Positions 16,454 through 25,197 of a stretch of 64,000 bases of DNA are shown one piece after another. Both the position numbers and the translations under genes were made by a program. Position 1 is the stretch's first letter, and every line of letters begins with the position of its first letter. Source of the DNA: an uncultured Paracoccaceae bacterium (GTDB taxonomy: Bacteria; Pseudomonadota; Alphaproteobacteria; Rhodobacterales; Rhodobacteraceae); assembly GCA_947488605.1 (NCBI GenBank), contig CANKZJ010000002.1, forward strand, positions 310,001-374,000, given 5' to 3'. Under the pieces are notes generated by a model that saw only the letters and a program-made list of their open reading frames with translations, did not search any database and was not told the origin of the DNA.

Positions 16454-17026
16454 ATGCTAGAAGACCTTTTGTCGAGCGGGATTATTGAACGCTTTTTGCT
16501 GAATCTCATAGCGATGACGTGCCTGATTTTTGGCCTTTTCTATAGCCGCTACCGCGACAAGGAACTTGTCACCGCAGCATCGCTTTTCAACATATTTGCC
16601 TTCGGCGTCCTTACAATTCTTGGCTCGGTGGAGTTTTCTCTGGCCGCGGGTTTCGGTCTGTTCGCGATCCTCGCGCTTTTTACACTGCGCTCAGAGCAGA
16701 TCAGCAAGATCGAAATCACCTACTTCTTTGGTTCAATCGCCATCGCTGTAGTCTGTTCCATTCAAGGAACGACAATGCCGTTTGTTATTGTAGTCGTCGT
16801 GTTTGTGGTGGCTGGTGCCTATGTATTTGACCACCCCCGCATTTTGAAATCAGTTGATGGCATCAAGATCACGCTCGACAAGATCGATCCCGACGCCCTG
16901 TCAGATCCAGCAAAGATGCGCAAAGACCTCTCTGAGAGGCTGGGTGTTGAGGTCATGACCTATCAGATTATTGCGCTCAACTACATCACAGACATGGCGC
17001 AGATCAACGTATTCTACCGCAAATAA
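16454..17026 (+). CDS. DUF4956 membrane protein
   Basis: The 190-residue protein has four predicted membrane segments (about 15-30, 40-72, 88-104, 106-122) followed by a soluble C-terminal domain of about 65 residues (ISKIEITYFFGSIAIA inside the membrane part, then DGIKITLDKIDPDALSDP and LGVEVMTYQIIALNYITD). This is the DUF4956 layout. DUF4956 genes are commonly found next to VTC-domain genes, as here, where the stop is 23 bases before the VTC start. The pair may make or move polyphosphate-like polymers, by analogy only. Confidence 0.85.
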   Translation: MLEDLLSSGIIERFLLNLIAMTCLIFGLFYSRYRDKELVTAASLFNIFAFGVLTILGSVEFSLAAGFGLFAILALFTLRSEQISKIEITYFFGSIAIAVVCSIQGTTMPFVIVVVVFVVAGAYVFDHPRILKSVDGIKITLDKIDPDALSDPAKMRKDLSERLGVEVMTYQIIALNYITDMAQINVFYRK

Positions 17027-17049
17027 TCATGCAAGCTGAGGTAAGTATC

Positions 17050-17856
17050 ATGGACCATCGTATCGCCCACAGCCTGTCTACATTTGGCACCATCACGTTA
17101 GAAGGCCTTAACGCGAAGGCAGCAATGCTCGAGCGGCTGGATAACAAATACATCGTGCCAGCAGATCGCCTTTTGCCTGCTTTCACAGCCTTCGCCGACC
17201 ATTTCGATGTTCTGGAGATCGCCGGCAAGAAATCCTTTGTCTACGCGACCGAGTATCATGATGATGCGGCCGCACAATCATATTTCGACCACCATCAGGG
17301 TCGGCGCAAACGCTGCAAGGTGCGGGTCCGGACTTATGTCGACGCTGGCTTTAGCTATCTTGAAGTGAAGTTTAAGGATTTGCGCAATGTCACAGTAAAA
17401 AAGCGGCTCAAGCTTGATAATACAGCGTCCGTCCTATCGTCCGAGGCTTTGGCGTTCATCGACAAGTGTCACACCGACATGTACGGCACACCGCTTGGGC
17501 GGCGTCTGAAGCCGGTGATAATGATGAGCTATGCGCGGATCACACTTGTTGCCAAGGATGGTGGCGAACGCATGACGATTGACACCAACCTCACATTCCA
17601 AACGGATACGCTCGAACGTCGCACAGCACCTGATCATTTCATTCTTGAAACGAAATCGGCGCGAGGCAACGGCTTGGCGGATAGTATTTTACGCAGTCAG
17701 CACATGCATCCTACCAAGCAGTGTTCGAAGTTCTGCGTTGGCATGGCCGCACTTGGCATGGTCGAGCGGCACAATCGCTTCCTGCCAGCGCTCAGAAAGC
17801 TGCAAGTCTTCCAGCAACCGTTGCTGCAGCGCGAGCCACTCTCAGCCGCGGCATAG
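17050..17856 (+). CDS. VTC-domain protein (polyphosphate-polymerase-like)
   Basis: The 268-residue protein matches VTC/TTM-fold catalytic domains: LERLDNKYIVPADRL at the start, YATEYHDDAAAQSYFDHH, the basic strand RRKRCKVRVRTYVDAGFSYLEVKFK, RLKPVIMMSYAR and a late Glu strand FILETKSARG, ending in CSKFCVGMA. In VTC4 the tunnel is lined by such Arg/Lys/Glu residues and makes polyphosphate from ATP. Bacterial homologues often pair with DUF4956 and CotH; no CotH gene is present here. Start at 17050 is preferred because GAGGT lies seven to eight bases upstream; an ATG at 17029 adds seven residues. Substrate is inferred, not shown. Confidence 0.85.
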   Translation: MDHRIAHSLSTFGTITLEGLNAKAAMLERLDNKYIVPADRLLPAFTAFADHFDVLEIAGKKSFVYATEYHDDAAAQSYFDHHQGRRKRCKVRVRTYVDAGFSYLEVKFKDLRNVTVKKRLKLDNTASVLSSEALAFIDKCHTDMYGTPLGRRLKPVIMMSYARITLVAKDGGERMTIDTNLTFQTDTLERRTAPDHFILETKSARGNGLADSILRSQHMHPTKQCSKFCVGMAALGMVERHNRFLPALRKLQVFQQPLLQREPLSAAA

Positions 17857-17892
17857 CACCGAACTGACTTTCCCACGCGTCCAGGCGTTTCA

Positions 17893-18236
17893 TTTGTTTT
17901 AGGGAACATAAAGTGGCAATCGATCATCTCGGGCGATCTCACCCACGCAAAGACGGTATCTCTCCAGTTTTTGGTCAATTTAAACTGAACTGGTTTCTTG
18001 TTTTTGCTCTGGATCACCGAAACCCGCTCGCGAACACGATCATCTTTGACTAAACTGGTTACGGCGAGCTGTGATCAGATCGCGGCCTAGCAGCTCGCTA
18101 TCAATCGCGACGTTGAACAGCGCTAGGTCGCGAAGATAACCCGCAAGTTCGAGCCGCGCGCGGATAGCCCAGACCTGTTTGGGAAGCAGCGGTCGTTTCT
18201 GTCCGATGATCCGCCCCTTGTTGCAGGCTTTGCGCT
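17893..18236 (-). pseudogene. Decayed tyrosine recombinase, copy 1
   Basis: One frame gives CNKGRIIGQKRPLLPKQVW and RDLALFNVAIDSELLGRDLI; after a frameshift near 18050 another gives KDDRVRERVSVIQSKNKKP and VQFKLTKNWRD. Together these follow the N-terminal and middle parts of a widespread short tyrosine recombinase. The catalytic C-terminus is missing. A second copy lies at 21657-21985. Confidence 0.75.
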
Positions 18237-18461
18237 TTGGGGTGACTGCCGGAAGTTGGACTCGTGGTATAATATGCCCTCCAATCCTCCCTCCATGCCC
18301 AGACATCAGCACCGCGCTCACGCCTAGAGCATAGCATCGAGTTGAGTGACCGTTGTCTGACGGTACCAGAACGCAATATCTCTGCAAGTGCATTAGGCCG
18401 CTCTGAGCCCGAACCAGCCGCAGAGCACAACTGCTGTATCAGTTTTGGAAAACTTGAGATA

Positions 18462-18788
18462 TCAGTCGTCCACAGACCGAATTTCTCGCGCAGGATTACC
18501 GGTTACGATCATCCGTGGCGCTACGTCTTTTGTGACGACCGCGCCGGTAGCAATGACTGCACAGTCTCCTATTGTGAAGCCCGGCAGGATCATTGCCCCT
18601 GCACCGATCCAAGCATAATCACCGACAGTGATGGGCAGTGCATAGTTTACCACACTGAAAGGCAACGTGTCGCCTTCTGTCGGCGGCTGAAACCGATCTT
18701 CGGGCCGTACTGGATGCGTGTCTGACCGATGCCGACGATGCCGCATCGCAGCTTCCGCAAAGCGGACATTGACAATGGAGCGCAGCAT
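18462..18788 (-). pseudogene. Fragment of hexapeptide-repeat acetyltransferase
   Basis: The second half reads ITVGDYAWIGAGAMILPGFT, IGDCAVIATGAVVTKDVAPR and GNPAREIRSVDD, the left-handed beta-helix end of maltose/galactoside O-acetyltransferase-type enzymes. The first half does not fit and sensible residues (IGQTRIQYGPKIGF) appear in another frame, so there is a frameshift and the normal N-terminus is lost. Confidence 0.65.
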
Positions 18789-19093
18789 TCACGGCAGGCC
18801 GATGACTACAATGCGAACTTCTCTGCCGTTCGTTGCAGATGCGCCAACTGCTGCTATCAGCTGGTGTTGTGAGTCTGGCAATCTGCACTTCTTGAGCACG
18901 CAAATACGAAACCACACACAAGAAGCAGGCATGCATGGGGCCGAACGCGCTTCGGTACTGGTCCTCAACATCCCTCCCCAAGTTTGGAGCAAAATCGAGC
19001 ACCGCCCCAAGACTAAGTTGCATGGCGGGTATGTAGTTGAGTACAATGTAGCCTAAGATAGCATATTTGCTCGACCAACACGATGGAGTGCGA

Positions 19094-20179
19094 ATGCCTG
19101 TTTATGAATTCGGTATTTGGTTAACGACCAATCTAATCCCCGACTCTGGTCCTCCTCCCAGCCAAGGGATTGCGACGAACCAAACCAATGGTAACCAACA
19201 AGTCGGCGATACCTTCACCATTGGCACGCAAGACAGCGAAACGATCGCCATCGAAGATAACGAGAATGATAATTTTGAGGACGACACCGATACTCCACAG
19301 TTTTTGGATGCTCCGCTTACAATCGGTGGGAACACATATCCCGCTGGTACCCAGGTTCAGAACGAATTCACTTTGGTGACTGATCAACTGGACAGCAATG
19401 GCGATTTTATCCAGATCATTGTTATTCGTTTCCAACCGGACGTTGGCGGGTTATCGACCACCGCGTATACGCTGACCGCGCCTTTGCCTGACGGAACGAC
19501 GTTTACCATTACCAGCGCGATCAATAATCCAACCGGAACAGGTGCCCCCACATACCCTTCGTTCATTTGCTTTGCTGCAGGCACGATGATCAAAACTGAT
19601 GACGGGGAAGTTGCCATTGAGGCATTGACGCCCGGCGATTTGGTCATGACGCTCGATAACGGACTACAGCCGATCAGATGGATTGGTCACAGGTCGCTGT
19701 GTTCAGCTGAACTAAGTGAAAGACCAAACTTACGCCCCATCCGTATTGAAGCGGGCGCATTTGCAGAGGGTGTGCCTTTACGCGATCTTATTTTGTCGCA
19801 ACAACACCGCATGTTTGTGAAGTCGAAGATCGCCGAGCGGATGTTCGCTGCAGACGAAGTACTTGTTCATGCTAAGCACCTGTTGGGCTTAACCGGTGTT
19901 GAGATTGCAGAAGACATACATTCGGTCACTTATATCCATTTGATGTGTGATGATCATGAAATCATTGAGGCTGATGGCGCATTGGCGGAGACGCTCTATA
20001 CTGGCACCGAAGCAATGAAGGCGATGTCATCGGCCTCAAGGCAGGAAATTGACGAGATATTTGGCGAAACGCCTTATCTGGAGCGACCGTTAGCCCGCTC
20101 AACACCAATAGGTAGACTGTCGAAGAAATTGATCGAACGGCACGTAAAGAATGGAAAATCTTTGGTTGAGGCACTGTAG
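19094..20179 (+). CDS. Hint-domain protein
   Basis: The 361-residue protein has an acidic, Asn/Asp/Thr-rich N-terminal region (about 1-155) without a classic signal peptide and a Hint domain starting FICFAAGTMIKTDDGEVAIE (about residue 160), with LTPGDLVMTLDNGLQPIRWIG and DLILSQQHRMFVKS (block with His). The C-terminal helix region contains MKAMSSASRQEIDEIF. In roseobacters this Hint_2 type sits at the C-terminus of secreted, often RTX-type proteins; the Cys in ICFAAGT is the expected first residue for self-cleavage. Start at 19094 has GGAG five bases upstream. It is the only intact gene among the remnants from 17.9 to 22.6 kb. Confidence 0.85.
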   Translation: MPVYEFGIWLTTNLIPDSGPPPSQGIATNQTNGNQQVGDTFTIGTQDSETIAIEDNENDNFEDDTDTPQFLDAPLTIGGNTYPAGTQVQNEFTLVTDQLDSNGDFIQIIVIRFQPDVGGLSTTAYTLTAPLPDGTTFTITSAINNPTGTGAPTYPSFICFAAGTMIKTDDGEVAIEALTPGDLVMTLDNGLQPIRWIGHRSLCSAELSERPNLRPIRIEAGAFAEGVPLRDLILSQQHRMFVKSKIAERMFAADEVLVHAKHLLGLTGVEIAEDIHSVTYIHLMCDDHEIIEADGALAETLYTGTEAMKAMSSASRQEIDEIFGETPYLERPLARSTPIGRLSKKLIERHVKNGKSLVEAL

Positions 20180-20572
20180 GTCCAATCGGAAAGTTTAAAC
20201 GAAGCCCCCCGTGGAGGCAGAACAATATCAAACCGCTAATGGTTGCGCTGCATCGTTGATCAATCTGTAAGTCTTGGTCTTGCTATGCTCAACTGCTGGC
20301 GGCTTGAGCCGACAACAACGCCAGTTGGGGCTGCTTGAGAGCGCTGATGCAGGACCTAGCCCGAAGAGCCCACCCATTTCTAATCCATACGGACTTAGCT
20401 ATCTGATAATCAGTGGTCCTCTAATCCTCTCCTGTTGAGCTACCTTTCTAGTTTAAGCCAAATCTGCAAATACTCCCATCAGCGGCAAGACCTCACAGAA
20501 AGTCGCAAAGGTTTGCCATAAATCCGGACTTCAAAAACGGACGTTCGCCGCTACGCAGAAAATTCGCACATT

Positions 20573-20664
20573 GGGCTCACTCCGGACCGTAGCTGAAAGC
20601 TGTACCGATGCCTGCAAGGCGGGACGAAGCTGACTTGTGCGGTTGCGGCTATTGCTGACGCAGC
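20573..20664 (+). repeat. Copy of a dispersed degenerate intergenic repeat
   Basis: Shares start and end blocks with 8865-8954 and its first half with 4967-5020. Confidence 0.6.
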
Positions 20665-20896
20665 ATTTACTCACATTTGCGGCGGCACCCATTTTTCAGC
20701 GCAGCGGATTTCACCAAAGCGGCCATTGTGAGGGTCAAAAATTGAGCACTCCCAAATCACCCTTTCGCCGCGCGGGGTTCTAACAATCGGGTCGCAGATG
20801 AAGCGATCATGAATTGTATAATCCGGAATGCCCGCTATCGATCACTCAAGAAGTAGACTCGAACTGCGCAGATACTGGCAGGCAGATGTTAGCCCG

Positions 20897-21230
20897 TCAG
20901 TCCTTGCCTTGGATCGCAGGCTTAAGTGCAATCAGCTCCTCGGCTAGGAAATCGACGAAAAACCTGACCCTTGTTGTTCTGCGCAGATCGGAATGTAAGA
21001 GGATCCAAATGTTACGCACCAATTGCAGATCATTGCCCAGCGTTGGAACCAGTTCTAGCCCGTCGCGCGCCAGCAAGGGCAATGTTCGAATGATCCCAAG
21101 ACCGCGCCGTGCAAGTTGAACCTGCATGTATCTGTCAGCTGTCGCCTAGCGCACTTCTGCCAAGGGGAAGGGGCTATGGGCCAGCCAAGACTGGTCGCGA
21201 TCTAGCGACCCGAGTCCGATCAATTGCAAA
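20897..21230 (-). pseudogene. LysR-family regulator, C-terminal remnant
   Basis: The minus strand reads LIGLGSLDRDQSWLAHSPFP, an in-frame stop, then DRYMQVQLARRGLGIIRTLP and LHSDLRRTTRVRFFVDFLAE, which is the last third of a LysR substrate-binding domain. The DNA-binding N-terminus is missing. Confidence 0.7.
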
Positions 21231-21254
21231 CCTTGTCCTTTGGGACCCGCCTGC

Positions 21255-21460
21255 TTGAGATAGTTCTCCCGATTCTTGCGCTACCGCTACGTGGCCTTGG
21301 CCATCGCCATCAATATCCCCGGCAACATCGTTTTGGGTGGCGGCGGCGGTATTGCACTTACCGCCGGTCTCAGCCGCCTTTATCGTCCTTCCCGTTTCTT
21401 GGCGACTGTATCGTTGGCAGTTGCGCCAGTGCCCGTCGCAATACTTATCGGATTCTGAGG
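21255..21460 (+). pseudogene. Remnant of a small membrane protein
   Basis: The frame reads RYRYVALAIAINIPGNIVLG, GGGGIALTAGLSRLYRPSRF then LATVSLAVAPVPVAILIGF: two membrane helices around an NxPGN/GGGG signature seen in conserved membrane proteins of unknown function. The preceding residues (RLLEIVLPIL) are one frame off. Confidence 0.5.
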
Positions 21461-21656
21461 ACGTTCTGGCGCGGTCTTGCTTCATCCGGTGTGAACTTGA
21501 CGCCACTATTGTATCGTTTCCTGTTTCGTTACTCCTGATACTCAAACGCATCGCAGTATCCGTCAAAGTGGGCTCGCACTTCGTTTTCGCCGCTGCGTGA
21601 TCTTTGGCCTCTTCTAAGTCGGCGAACCGCAAGCACTGTTCGCCGATATAGCCTAA

Positions 21657-21985
21657 ATGTCGATGCGCTCTGCAATACTCAGAGCATCTTCCAATTCGAC
21701 GCCAAGGTAACGCCCTGTGCTATCAACCTTCGTATGGCCGAGCAGAAGTTGCACAGCGCGAAGGTTGCCAGTCTTGCGGTATATCTCGGCGTCTTTGGTC
21801 CGGCGGAGTGAGTGGGTAGCTCGCTATCAATCGCAAAGTTGAACAGCGCGATATCGCAAGGTGGCCTGCAAGTTCGAGCCGCGCGCGGATTACCCACACC
21901 CGTTTGGGAAGCAGCGGTCGTTTCTGACCGATGATCCTCCCTTTGTTCCATGCTTTGCGTTTTGGCCTGATTGCGGAAAACTGCC
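21657..21985 (-). pseudogene. Decayed tyrosine recombinase, copy 2
   Basis: N-terminal pieces (WNKGRIIGQKRPLLPKRVW; IALFNFAIDSEL, separated by a frameshift) are joined directly to the C-terminal end THSLRRTKDAEIYRKTGNLR, AVQLLLGHTKVDSTGRYLG, VELEDALSIAERIDI. The middle is deleted. It belongs to the same family as 17893-18236. Confidence 0.8.
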
Positions 21986-22669
21986 GTTGAATGTTGCACC
22001 CGTCATGCGAATAGCAATTTTCTGCATATGTGAAGGATAACGGTCGAGAGCTCTAAAGCCGTCATCCTACCATTGGGCCTGAACGTCGCAGCCTCAAAGA
22101 TCGCGTTGCAGACATAGCGGCCAATTCATGGCTCGACGCCATTGCCCGCTTTTGGTCGCTAATCGCGCTTGTTCGAAGACAACGGTTTTTTGGCTGCGGG
22201 CAATTTCATAAGGGGGGGGCGGATTGTGACAACTGTCTCGTCAAATGGCTGCAACACCGTGGTCGTCAAGACGACTCCGACGCGCGCGGAAAATACGTGT
22301 ATCCAGTGACACCTGACCGATTACTCTGTCTACTTTGTTCATTTCAGCGGCCATGCTTTGAACGTCCACAACGATCTCGGCGACATCTGCGCCTGCATGG
22401 TTTGCGATTTGACATAAGCTGAAACCTTGATCACCAAGATTGCCAAGAAGTAGCGCGCAAAGTTTTTTACCGTCTTTATGAAGGCAAGATGCACGCACCT
22501 AGAAACCCAATACCTGAAACGTCCTGAGCAGCCACACGCGTCGGGTTCATGTCATCAGGAAACAACGCCGCAAATACAATAAAGCCAGCAGCACCAAGTG
22601 AAACCACTGCGAAGCTTTCTAATTACATTGGGCTGTAGGACCATTCAGCACTGTACGCCAGGCTCATTT

Positions 22670-23815
22670 CTAAATGACCGCGCTGAACAACGCTGCAAGA
22701 TTTTTACGTGTCAGTGGAACAGGGTTGCCGCCACATGAGGGATCGTTGAGGGCCATTACGCTCAGTTCATCAACGCGATCATTGCCAACGCCCATCTCGG
22801 ACAGTCGCCGAGGGATGCCGAGACTATCGTTAAAGTCTTGGACGAAATCACGGAACCCGCTGAAGCCTTTTTCGATCCCCAGGTAAGACGCTGCAAGCTC
22901 GAAGCGATCTTTGATCATCTCTGCATTGAATTCCAGCACTGCGGGCATGCACACTGCGTTCGTTGTGCCGTGATGGGTGTTGTAAACGGCCCCAATTGGA
23001 TGGCTCATCGCGTGGATCGCACCAAGGCCCTTTTGAAAGGCAGTTGCCCCCATCGCAGCCGCACTCATCATATGGGCGCGCGCGTCGATGTCGGTGCCGT
23101 CTGAATAGGCACGTGGCAGGTTGTCGATCACCAAGCGCATCCCTTCAAGGGCGATGCCGTGGCTCATCGGGTGATAATGCGGGCTGCTAAATGCCTCGAC
23201 ACAATGGGCAAAGGCATCAAGGCCAGTGCCTGCTGTGATCGCCTTTGGCATGCTGATCGTGAGTTCAGGATCGCAGATCACGACCGTTGGCAGCACTTTG
23301 GGGTGGAAGATGATCTTCTTCACATGTGTCAGCGAATTGGTGATGACACTTGCGCGGCCAACCTCTGATCCCGTGCCAGCGGTCGTTGGTACGGCGACGA
23401 TGGGCGCGATGGCATTTGCATCAGCCCGGGTCCACCAATCATCCACATCCTCATAGTCCCAAACGGGGCGCGATTGCTTTGCCATGAACGCAATCATCTT
23501 GCCCAGATCAAGGCCTGAGCCACCACCGAAAGCGATGACGCCATCATGACTGCCGGCAATGTAGGCCGTGATCCCAGCCGCAAGATTGATCTCGGTCGGG
23601 TTTGGATCAACGTCGCTGAACAGTGCCTGGCCAAGACCTGCGGCATCCATAATATCCAGTGCAGCTTTCGTGACAGGCAGGTCGGCAAGGCCCTTGTCTG
23701 TAACGAGCAACGGGTTCTTGATCCCAGCCAAGGCACACGCCTCGGCCAATTCCTTGATCCGGCCCGCACCAAATTTGATCGTGGTTGGATAGGACCAGTT
23801 TCCTGTTAGGCTCAT
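22670..23815 (-). CDS. Iron-containing alcohol dehydrogenase
   Basis: This 381-residue NAD(P)-dependent enzyme has the group III alcohol dehydrogenase layout: a cofactor half with GVIAFGGGSGLDLGK and APIVAVPTTAGTGSE, and a metal half whose ligands are Asp in GLDAFAHCVEAF and His in that motif, in AIHAMSHPIGA and in YNTHHGTTNA. Start at 23815 overlaps the aldehyde dehydrogenase stop (ATGA), excluding a longer upstream frame. It is the last gene of the operon with the glutamine-synthetase-like ligase. A likely role is oxidising the alcohol group of a gamma-glutamylated substrate to the aldehyde used by the neighbour; the substrate is inferred. Confidence 0.9.
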   Translation of the reverse strand: MSLTGNWSYPTTIKFGAGRIKELAEACALAGIKNPLLVTDKGLADLPVTKAALDIMDAAGLGQALFSDVDPNPTEINLAAGITAYIAGSHDGVIAFGGGSGLDLGKMIAFMAKQSRPVWDYEDVDDWWTRADANAIAPIVAVPTTAGTGSEVGRASVITNSLTHVKKIIFHPKVLPTVVICDPELTISMPKAITAGTGLDAFAHCVEAFSSPHYHPMSHGIALEGMRLVIDNLPRAYSDGTDIDARAHMMSAAAMGATAFQKGLGAIHAMSHPIGAVYNTHHGTTNAVCMPAVLEFNAEMIKDRFELAASYLGIEKGFSGFRDFVQDFNDSLGIPRRLSEMGVGNDRVDELSVMALNDPSCGGNPVPLTRKNLAALFSAVI

Positions 23816-25194
23816 ATCGTGACTTTCTTCATGTGGTAGGATTTTGGGCGTGTCAGATTGTGGTAGCCGATAATGGACAGGCCGCCGCCACGGCCCGTGT
23901 CTTTGCACCCCGTCCAGCACAGGCCCGGATCAAGGTAGTCGGCCCGGTTCAAGAACACGGTCCCTGTTTCTACTGCGTCGCCGATCCGCATGGCACGGTC
24001 AAGGTCGCGGGTCCACAAGCTGGCTGTCAGCCCAAAGTTGCTGTCGTTCATCAGCCGGATCGCCTCTGCGTCATCTTTGACGGGCATGATGCCGACCACT
24101 GGGCCAAAGCTTTCATCGCGCATCACGCGCATGTCGTGGGTGACGTTTGTCAAAATTTGGGGCGTGAGGTATGCGGCCCCGTCGTCTTTCGGCATAGCTG
24201 CGATGTGGGCCGTCGCGCCATCTGTGACTGCCTCGGCAATCTGCTCGCGGACGTCTTTTGCAAACCGCACGTTCGCCATCGGGCCCATCGTGGTGTCTGG
24301 GTCCATTGGATTGCCCAGTGTGTAGCCGTTCACGATCGCTACTGCCTTTTCGACGAAGGCATCAAAAAGGCTTTCGTGCACATAAATCCGTTCGATCCCG
24401 CAGCAGCATTGACCGGCGTTGAACATTGCCCCGTCGATTAGCGTATCCACGGCCGCATCTAAATCAGCGTCTTCCATGACATAGCCGGGGTCTTTGCCGC
24501 CAAGCTCTAATCCTAATCCGGTGAACGTCCCCGCTGCGGCTTTCTCCATCGCTTTGCCGCCACCGACCGATCCGGTGAAATTGACAAAGTCAAAGGCGCG
24601 GTTCGCGATCAATTGCGCTGTGGTGTCGTGATCAAGAAAGACGTTCTGAAAGACATCCGAAGGAATGCCAGCATCATGAAACGCCTTCGCCAGCCGCTCG
24701 CCTACAAGCAGGGTTTGCGTTGCGTGTTTCAGAACAACCGTGTTGCCTGCGATCAAAGCAGGGGCGACGGTATTGATCGCGGTCATGTATGGATAGTTCC
24801 AAGGGGCGACGACGAAGACGACACCATGCGGGACGCGTTTGATATAGCGTTTGAACGTCGCATCATCGCTGACTTCGATATCCGCCAATGCGTCTTGCGC
24901 GATTTCGGCCATGTGGCTGGCGCGTTCGTTGAAACCGCCGAATTCACCACCGTATCGAATGGGGCGGCCCATCATATGGGCCAATTCTGGCACAATCTCG
25001 TCGTTCATCGCACCGACAGCCGCAACGCCTGCCATAACGAGGTCGATGCGCTCTTGCAGAGGGCGGGCTGCCCATGCTGATTGCGCAGCACGTGCTTTAT
25101 CCGCGACTTCAGTCGCAGCGGTGACCGTGAGTACATCGCGTTGTGCGAAAATCGAGCCGTCGATGGGCGAAACGCAGGTGAGGTGTTGTTCCAA
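23812..25194 (-). CDS. NAD(P)-dependent aldehyde dehydrogenase
   Basis: The 460-residue enzyme has the cofactor-binding VAPWNYPYMTAINTVAPAL, GSVGGGKAME, the general base Glu in LELGGKDPGYV and the catalytic Cys in NAGQCCCGIERIYV, then ESFGPVVGIMPV. It is within the normal family length and starts four bases after the ligase stop. With the neighbouring alcohol dehydrogenase and ligase it resembles pathways in which an amino alcohol is gamma-glutamylated then oxidised to an amino acid (as described for isopropylamine/alaninol). Exact substrate unknown. No sign of damage. Confidence 0.92.
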   Translation of the reverse strand: MEQHLTCVSPIDGSIFAQRDVLTVTAATEVADKARAAQSAWAARPLQERIDLVMAGVAAVGAMNDEIVPELAHMMGRPIRYGGEFGGFNERASHMAEIAQDALADIEVSDDATFKRYIKRVPHGVVFVVAPWNYPYMTAINTVAPALIAGNTVVLKHATQTLLVGERLAKAFHDAGIPSDVFQNVFLDHDTTAQLIANRAFDFVNFTGSVGGGKAMEKAAAGTFTGLGLELGGKDPGYVMEDADLDAAVDTLIDGAMFNAGQCCCGIERIYVHESLFDAFVEKAVAIVNGYTLGNPMDPDTTMGPMANVRFAKDVREQIAEAVTDGATAHIAAMPKDDGAAYLTPQILTNVTHDMRVMRDESFGPVVGIMPVKDDAEAIRLMNDSNFGLTASLWTRDLDRAMRIGDAVETGTVFLNRADYLDPGLCWTGCKDTGRGGGLSIIGYHNLTRPKSYHMKKVTI

Positions 25195-25197
25195 ATT

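Larger units (their letters stand above)
17857..19093. other. Stretch of gene remnants
   Basis: About 1.2 kb with no intact gene. It holds a decayed recombinase (17893-18236) and an acetyltransferase fragment (18462-18788), both minus strand. The rest is not interpretable. Confidence 0.5.
20180..22669. other. Gene graveyard, about 2.5 kb
   Basis: No intact gene. It contains a dispersed-repeat copy (20573-20664), a LysR C-terminal remnant, a membrane-protein remnant, a second recombinase remnant, and near 22241-22640 a minus-strand stretch with a possible membrane segment (FAVVSLGAAGFIVFAALFPD) then an unidentified frame. The G run near 22205-22212 is probably a mutation hot spot. Confidence 0.6.

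Noticed and set aside
20400-20455. Minus-strand GGTAGCTCAACAGGAGAG stretch resembling a tRNA D arm
   Set aside because: No anticodon stem-loop of the right size, no T arm and no matching acceptor stem could be built.
21174-21632. 152-residue minus-strand frame
   Set aside because: Composition is unlike a protein (Thr/Arg/Gln/Asp-rich without pattern); the plus strand in this place carries a recognisable membrane-protein remnant.
23785-24441. 218-residue open frame opposite the aldehyde dehydrogenase
   Set aside because: Shadow frame; the minus-strand protein has complete catalytic motifs.
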